Translations under genes and position numbers: made by a program
Shown: piece after piece, positions 33,775-37,172 of the stretch
Position numbering within the stretch: position 1 is the stretch's first letter
Layout: the number at the start of each line of letters is the position of its first letter
Assembly: GCA_964645005.1 (NCBI GenBank)
Contig: CAZXYS010000038.1
Span: 1 to 37,172 of the forward strand
Direction: 5' to 3'
Length of the DNA: 37,172 nt
Source: CAZXYS01 sp964645005
GTDB lineage: Bacteria; Bacteroidota; Ignavibacteria; Kapaibacteriales; UBA2268
Notes under the pieces: model-generated
The model's database searches: none
What the model was told of the DNA's origin: nothing
What the model saw: the letters and a program-made list of their open reading frames with translations, nothing else

Positions 33775-35211
33775 ATGAGTGATATGGATAATATAGAGCT
33801 AACTGATAAACAAAAAGAGCAGATTGTAAATTTCGTTAGGACGGAAAAAGCGCCGGGCGAGCCGCTGACACCTCGTCAGGTGGTTGCCGCGCTGAATAAA
33901 TTTATCATCGGGCAGGACGACGCCAAGAAAGCTGTTGCAATTGCTCTGCGTAACCGCTGGCGGCGGCAGATGGTGGATAATGAATTGCGCGATGAGATCA
34001 TGCCTAATAATATTATAATGATCGGTCCTACGGGCGTCGGTAAAACGGAAATTGCCCGCAGGCTGGCGAATCTGGCAGGAGCGCCGTTCGTGAAAGTGGA
34101 AGCTTCGAAATTTACCGAGATAGGCTATGTGGGGCGCGATGTGGAATCCATGATTCGCGATCTCGTCGAACGTTCAGTAGGTATGGTCCACGACGAGAAA
34201 ACTGAAGAAAAGAAAGAAGAAGCCCGCAAGGCTGCCGAGGATCGAGTGCTCGACGCGCTTATACCGCCGGTAAAGAGAGGACCCTCCTTTGATACGGCTG
34301 CGGATGAAGAAATATCCGATAATACAAAGACTCGTGAAAAATTCCGAGCGAAGCTGCGCGAAGGCAAGATGGACGATAAAGTCATAGAAATTGAGACTAC
34401 TTCGGACCAAGGACCAAATATGCAGATATTGGGACCGATGGGGCTCGATGACATGGGAATGAATCTGCAGGAGATTTTCGGCAATATGATGCCCAAGAAA
34501 ACGAAGAAGCGTAAGCTGAAAGTATCAGAGGCTATTCGAGTCCTCGAAAAGGAAGAAGCAGAAAAACTTATAGATCAGGATGCAGTAGTGAAAGAAGCGG
34601 TGCAGCGTGTGGAGAACTCGGGCATAGTATTTATCGATGAGATTGACAAGGTAGCATCAAGGCAGACTTCTTCAGGTCAGGGACCGGAAGTTTCCCGCGA
34701 AGGCGTGCAGCGCGATCTTCTGCCTATCGTCGAAGGGACTACGGTAAATACAAAGTACGGGATGCTGCATACGGAGCATATTTTATTCATAGCTTCCGGT
34801 GCATTTCATGTTGCCAAGCCGTCGGATCTTATCCCGGAACTGCAGGGGCGCTTCCCGATCCGCGTAGAATTGAACAGCCTGACTGAAGAGGATTTCGTAA
34901 AGATACTGACTGTACCGGAAAATGCACTGGTTAAACAGTATAAAGCACTTATGATGTCCGAAGATATGGATCTGGATTTCAAGGATGACGCAATCTGCGA
35001 GATTGCCGCAACCGCAGCGAAAGTTAATGATGAAGTTACAAATATCGGCGCGCGGCGCCTGCACACTATCCTGACGACACTCTTGGAGGAAATCCTCTTT
35101 AATTCACCTGATAATGTCGAGGATAAGAAAATTACCATTGACGCGGAAATGGTTAGAAACAGACTGAAAGATATTGTCAAGGATACTGATCTGAGCAAGT
35201 TTATACTTTAA
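33775..35211 (+). CDS. hslU: ATP-dependent protease ATPase subunit HslU
   Basis: HslU is the AAA+ unfoldase that feeds substrates to HslV. The 478-residue protein has LTPRQVVAALNKFIIGQDDAK, Walker A GPTGVGKT (84-91), the pore loop GYVG (118-121), an intermediate I-domain (about 130-255), Walker B VFIDEID (285-291), and sensor-2 GARR. It ends in DLSKFIL, the canonical C-terminal tail that docks into and activates HslV. GGAG sits six bases before the ATG. It is convergent with the chorismatase-like gene, with 61 bp between stops and no strong hairpin. Confidence 0.97.
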   Translation: MSDMDNIELTDKQKEQIVNFVRTEKAPGEPLTPRQVVAALNKFIIGQDDAKKAVAIALRNRWRRQMVDNELRDEIMPNNIIMIGPTGVGKTEIARRLANLAGAPFVKVEASKFTEIGYVGRDVESMIRDLVERSVGMVHDEKTEEKKEEARKAAEDRVLDALIPPVKRGPSFDTAADEEISDNTKTREKFRAKLREGKMDDKVIEIETTSDQGPNMQILGPMGLDDMGMNLQEIFGNMMPKKTKKRKLKVSEAIRVLEKEEAEKLIDQDAVVKEAVQRVENSGIVFIDEIDKVASRQTSSGQGPEVSREGVQRDLLPIVEGTTVNTKYGMLHTEHILFIASGAFHVAKPSDLIPELQGRFPIRVELNSLTEEDFVKILTVPENALVKQYKALMMSEDMDLDFKDDAICEIAATAAKVNDEVTNIGARRLHTILTTLLEEILFNSPDNVEDKKITIDAEMVRNRLKDIVKDTDLSKFIL

Positions 35212-35272
35212 CATCCTTAGTTACTGTATAAAGATTTGTTACATTTGTAATGCTTAAGAGGCATGGTATATT

Positions 35273-36430
35273 CTATTGAACACCATAAGCCTCAATTTCA
35301 ACTAAAAGATCATTTCTACAAACATCTGCCTGCACATAGAGAATGGGGATGTTACCATAATGGTTTTTACATATATCTTTTACTTTTGGGATGTCCTCTC
35401 TGTTTTTAACGTAAACTCTTACATACTCCAGGTCAATTTCCGAAATATCCGGATTTACCCCGCACTTTTGAAGATTCTCCGGGGAAGTAAGATGTTCGAT
35501 ATTCTCGATTGTGGTTTTTGTTTGCTTTTCGACGCTGTCCAATTCAACAGTTTTCTCTTTTAGGATAGCCGCTGTTCCGGAAACGTACATTTCAGTTAAA
35601 GCTCCGTCAGTTATTACTTTTGCACGCTCAAATTTCGGAGTTGTCCTTTGTGATCCCGCGCCCACAAGAACATCACCGGAGTAGCTGTGCGCGTCAATCT
35701 GGCGGGGATTGGCAATAGGGATAATTTTACTATTATCGTCAGCTTTTGCCGCTGTAAATTCGATGGCTGCACCGCCGCAATTCATGCCGATGCCAGTTGC
35801 GGCAGGATAGCCATTTATCCATTCCGCCGAATCATAATATTTGCTTCTCACATCGTTGAATTGCTGGTAGTTTTGCCTGGTACTGCGTTCGAAATAGCTT
35901 TCCTCGGTAATTTTTTCGATATAGTTCCATTGGCGAACGATATCAGAGAAGCGCATTTCCTCAGCATCGAGGATTGCTCTAATTTTTTCAAAGACTTCTT
36001 CGGATTGATTATTTATATCTTTCTCTTTATTCGAAGAAGCACAGGCGCCGTTTATTTCTTTATATTCATCTTTTTCCAGGATTGTATAATGCAGTTCGTT
36101 CACAGTTTTATAATAGATTTTAGCTTCGCTCATGAGAATTGTAGTTTCGAGAGCTATCTCATAATCACCTTCCGGCGGCTGGCTGACAAAGGCAGCGGAG
36201 GGAAGCTGACCGGAGAAAAATCCACCAAGTATATCTTTACAGTTTGTGCAGATTTGATTAAAAGAAGTTGACTCATTGCTGTCAACAAATATTGTCTGTT
36301 TAATTATGCGCTTTTTCTCTAAGCCGTTATTAGATAAATAATTATTCAATTGTACGAGGCAGTTTTCCAATTTTTTCTCATAGTCGTTACCTCTTTCGGG
36401 CAGATAGAATAATATTTTTTTAGCAATCAT
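35273..36430 (-). CDS. Chorismatase-type (FkbO/Hyg5/XanB2-like) Rid-superfamily protein
   Basis: The 385-residue protein has two Rid/YjgF-like halves. The first is about 1-115. The second runs from about 200 with GYPAATGIGMNCGGAAIEF, NPRQIDAHSYSGDVLVG, TPKFERAKV, YVSGTAAI, QTKTTIENIEHL and the closing LLVEIEAYG (375-383). This layout and these blocks match FkbO/Hyg5/XanB2 chorismatases, which hydrolyse or rearrange chorismate to dihydroxycyclohexadienoate or hydroxybenzoates. Many Bacteroidota homologues have no tested activity and could instead be deaminases of reactive intermediates. There are no aromatic-metabolite or pigment genes nearby, so the pathway is open. No ribosome-binding site is seen before the ATG. 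Confidence 0.75.
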   Translation of the reverse strand: MIAKKILFYLPERGNDYEKKLENCLVQLNNYLSNNGLEKKRIIKQTIFVDSNESTSFNQICTNCKDILGGFFSGQLPSAAFVSQPPEGDYEIALETTILMSEAKIYYKTVNELHYTILEKDEYKEINGACASSNKEKDINNQSEEVFEKIRAILDAEEMRFSDIVRQWNYIEKITEESYFERSTRQNYQQFNDVRSKYYDSAEWINGYPAATGIGMNCGGAAIEFTAAKADDNSKIIPIANPRQIDAHSYSGDVLVGAGSQRTTPKFERAKVITDGALTEMYVSGTAAILKEKTVELDSVEKQTKTTIENIEHLTSPENLQKCGVNPDISEIDLEYVRVYVKNREDIPKVKDICKNHYGNIPILYVQADVCRNDLLVEIEAYGVQ

Positions 36431-36510
36431 ATAAATATTTGTCCAATTTTTAAGATAAATTTTCGTTATTGAGAATGCCTTTTTGATAAAGGCTATCCAA
36501 ACAATTGAAA

Positions 36511-36544
36511 TTTGGAAATTCTTTGAAAATAAGTTGTAAATTTG
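36511..36544 (+). promoter_or_regulatory. Possible Bacteroidota-type promoter for tRNA-Leu
   Basis: TTTG at 36511-36514 and TAAATTTG at 36537-36544 match the -33 TTTG and -7 TAnnTTTG elements of Bacteroides promoters, spaced 22 bp (19-21 is usual). A start near 36551 would lie about 20 bases before the tRNA. Confidence 0.4.
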
Positions 36545-36569
36545 TAATTTGCAAGAGCAAATTGAGTCT

Positions 36570-36653
36570 GCCCGGATGGCGGAATTGGCAGACGCGCTAC
36601 ATTCAGGATGTAGTGTCCAAACGGACGTGGAGGTTCGAGTCCTCTTCCGGGCA
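36570..36653 (+). tRNA. tRNA-Leu (anticodon CAG)
   Basis: Acceptor GCCCGGA (36570-36576) pairs with TCCGGGC (36646-36652), with A36653 as discriminator. The anticodon stem is CTACA (36597-36601) and TGTAG (36609-36613) with loop TTCAGGA, giving anticodon CAG at 36604-36606, which reads CTG. A long variable arm (about 36614-36627) marks a class II tRNA, and GGTTCGAGTCC is the T arm region. CCA does not directly follow the discriminator; CACCA begins at 36654, so CCA is probably added by enzyme. Confidence 0.95.
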
Positions 36654-36683
36654 CACCAATAAAATCAAAGAGTTACGAAGATG

Positions 36684-36711
36684 AAGCCCGGCAGAAATGC
36701 CGGGCTTTTTT
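36684..36711 (+). terminator. Intrinsic terminator after tRNA-Leu
   Basis: AAGCCCGGC (36684-36692) pairs perfectly with GCCGGGCTT (36699-36707) around AGAAAT, and the T-run 36706-36711 completes a strong rho-independent terminator. Confidence 0.92.
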
Positions 36712-37120
36712 GTTGGATTCGGGACGTAAATGCACCTAAGAAAAGCAAAATAAATCGAAATATGTTTGTTAATTGTATATTTATTTATCATAATTATTGA
36801 ATATGATAATTTTATGATACATTCGTAGAAAAAATTGTCCAATTGTCATTATAAAAATCCAAGCCCTGCAAGATAAAATTTACATGGCGTTGCTTTATTA
36901 ACTGAAATGCTTGAATCGTGACAGAACCACAGGTGTTTAAAACATAGCTCTCACTAATACAATCTTTTAAAAAACGATATATAAACCTTTGTCTCAAAAT
37001 ACATTTCTGATGCTTAGTTTGAAGGATTGTATGTGCTTCCATAAAAACAAGCAGTTTTAATACTTTAATTCAATTTCCCTTTTCTTTTTTTATTGCTTTT
37101 TATAATCTGTTTTCGTATGT
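36712..37120. other. AT-rich region between the tRNA and the IS-like end
   Basis: About 410 bp without a convincing gene. It contains one weak minus-strand ORF (see 36812-37042), which may be a real small gene or a remnant left beside a mobile-element insertion. Confidence 0.5.
36812..37042 (-). CDS. Small hypothetical ORF (76 aa), doubtful
   Basis: The frame reads MEAHTILQTKHQKC... and ends ...NDNWTIFSTNVS. Codon use is mixed and not obviously random, and the frame does not oppose another gene. There is no ribosome-binding site and I recognise no family. It could be a degraded piece of an accessory gene next to the IS-like end. Confidence 0.22.
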   Translation of the reverse strand: MEAHTILQTKHQKCILRQRFIYRFLKDCISESYVLNTCGSVTIQAFQLIKQRHVNFILQGLDFYNDNWTIFSTNVS

Positions 37121-37172
37121 TGGAGTGCCCCCGGAATTTTGGACACATAGTTAAGATAATTTCAGCCTTTCG
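37121..37172. mobile_element. Likely terminal end of an IS3-family insertion sequence (truncated by window edge)
   Basis: TGGAGTGCCCCCGGAATTTT at 37121-37140 followed by GGACACATAG matches the terminal inverted-repeat pattern of IS3/IS150-group elements (TG...CCCCC.AA.TTTGGACA). The window stops 52 bases in, before any transposase ORF, so neither the other end nor the target duplication can be checked. Confidence 0.5.

Noticed and set aside
35687..36271. 194-aa plus-strand frame
   Set aside because: Lies opposite the chorismatase-like gene, which has clear family blocks; low-complexity Phe/Ile composition typical of an antisense frame.
36603..36842. 79-aa minus-strand frame across the tRNA and its terminator
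   Set aside because: It reads through the tRNA-Leu gene; the apparent protein is a by-product of tRNA sequence.

Overview
The window most likely comes from a member of the Bacteroidota/Chlorobiota/Ignavibacteriota (FCB) group. Supporting signs are a secreted protein with a C-terminal type IX secretion (T9SS) sorting domain, lipoproteins and an outer-membrane protein of Bacteroidota style, glgA next to a DUF4270-like lipoprotein, weak or absent Shine-Dalgarno sequences at many starts, TTG starts, and very AT-rich spacers between more GC-rich genes. The species cannot be named from the sequence alone. The right edge appears to run into the end of an IS3-family element, so the window may be a whole contig broken at a repeat.

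Layout. 1-610: possible tail of an upstream gene, then a YjbQ-family gene. 814-3792 (minus): an amino-acid permease fused to a PTS EIIA domain and an RCK_C domain, followed by a short-chain dehydrogenase. 3793-4619: long, very AT-rich gap with DnaA-box-like words. 4620-10662 (plus): DUF1624 membrane acyltransferase, a dehydrogenase/Gfo-Idh fusion, and a glycoside-hydrolase-2-like protein that appears to have lost both catalytic glutamates and carries a polytopic membrane domain. 10702-13952: purC, rodA, pdxA. 14107-14739: sphingomyelin-synthase-like PAP2 protein. 15061-18914 (minus): operon of a sugar nucleotidyltransferase with a degenerate phosphomannomutase domain, a free-standing EIIA protein, and arsM. 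19327-22176: ppdK, followed by a long imperfect palindrome. 22455-25892: T9SS cargo protein, two tandem cysteine-patterned lipoproteins, and a secreted PAP2 phosphatase. 25889-26995 (minus): receiver-histidine kinase hybrid. 27350-28807: dnaB behind a DnaA-box cluster. 28994-35211: glgA, DUF4270-like lipoprotein, outer-membrane protein, hslV, hslU. 35273-36430 (minus): chorismatase/Rid-type protein. 36570-36653: tRNA-Leu(CAG) with its own promoter-like element and terminator.

How the parts may work together. Most genes are housekeeping: purine and pyridoxal synthesis, cell elongation, replication, glycogen, proteolysis, PEP/pyruvate interconversion. The more unusual content is at the cell surface. 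The 4620-10662 block looks like part of a surface-glycan pathway (membrane O-acetylation, sugar oxidoreduction, membrane-anchored carbohydrate binding). Two separate EIIA domains, one fused to a transporter and one beside a sugar-nucleotide enzyme, suggest PEP-dependent regulation rather than sugar import, because no EIIB or EIIC is seen. No CRISPR array, prophage or complete mobile element was found. No single wholly new system is proven; the best candidates for new biology are the pseudo-GH2 membrane fusion, the degenerate nucleotidyltransferase-mutase and the paired eight-cysteine lipoproteins.
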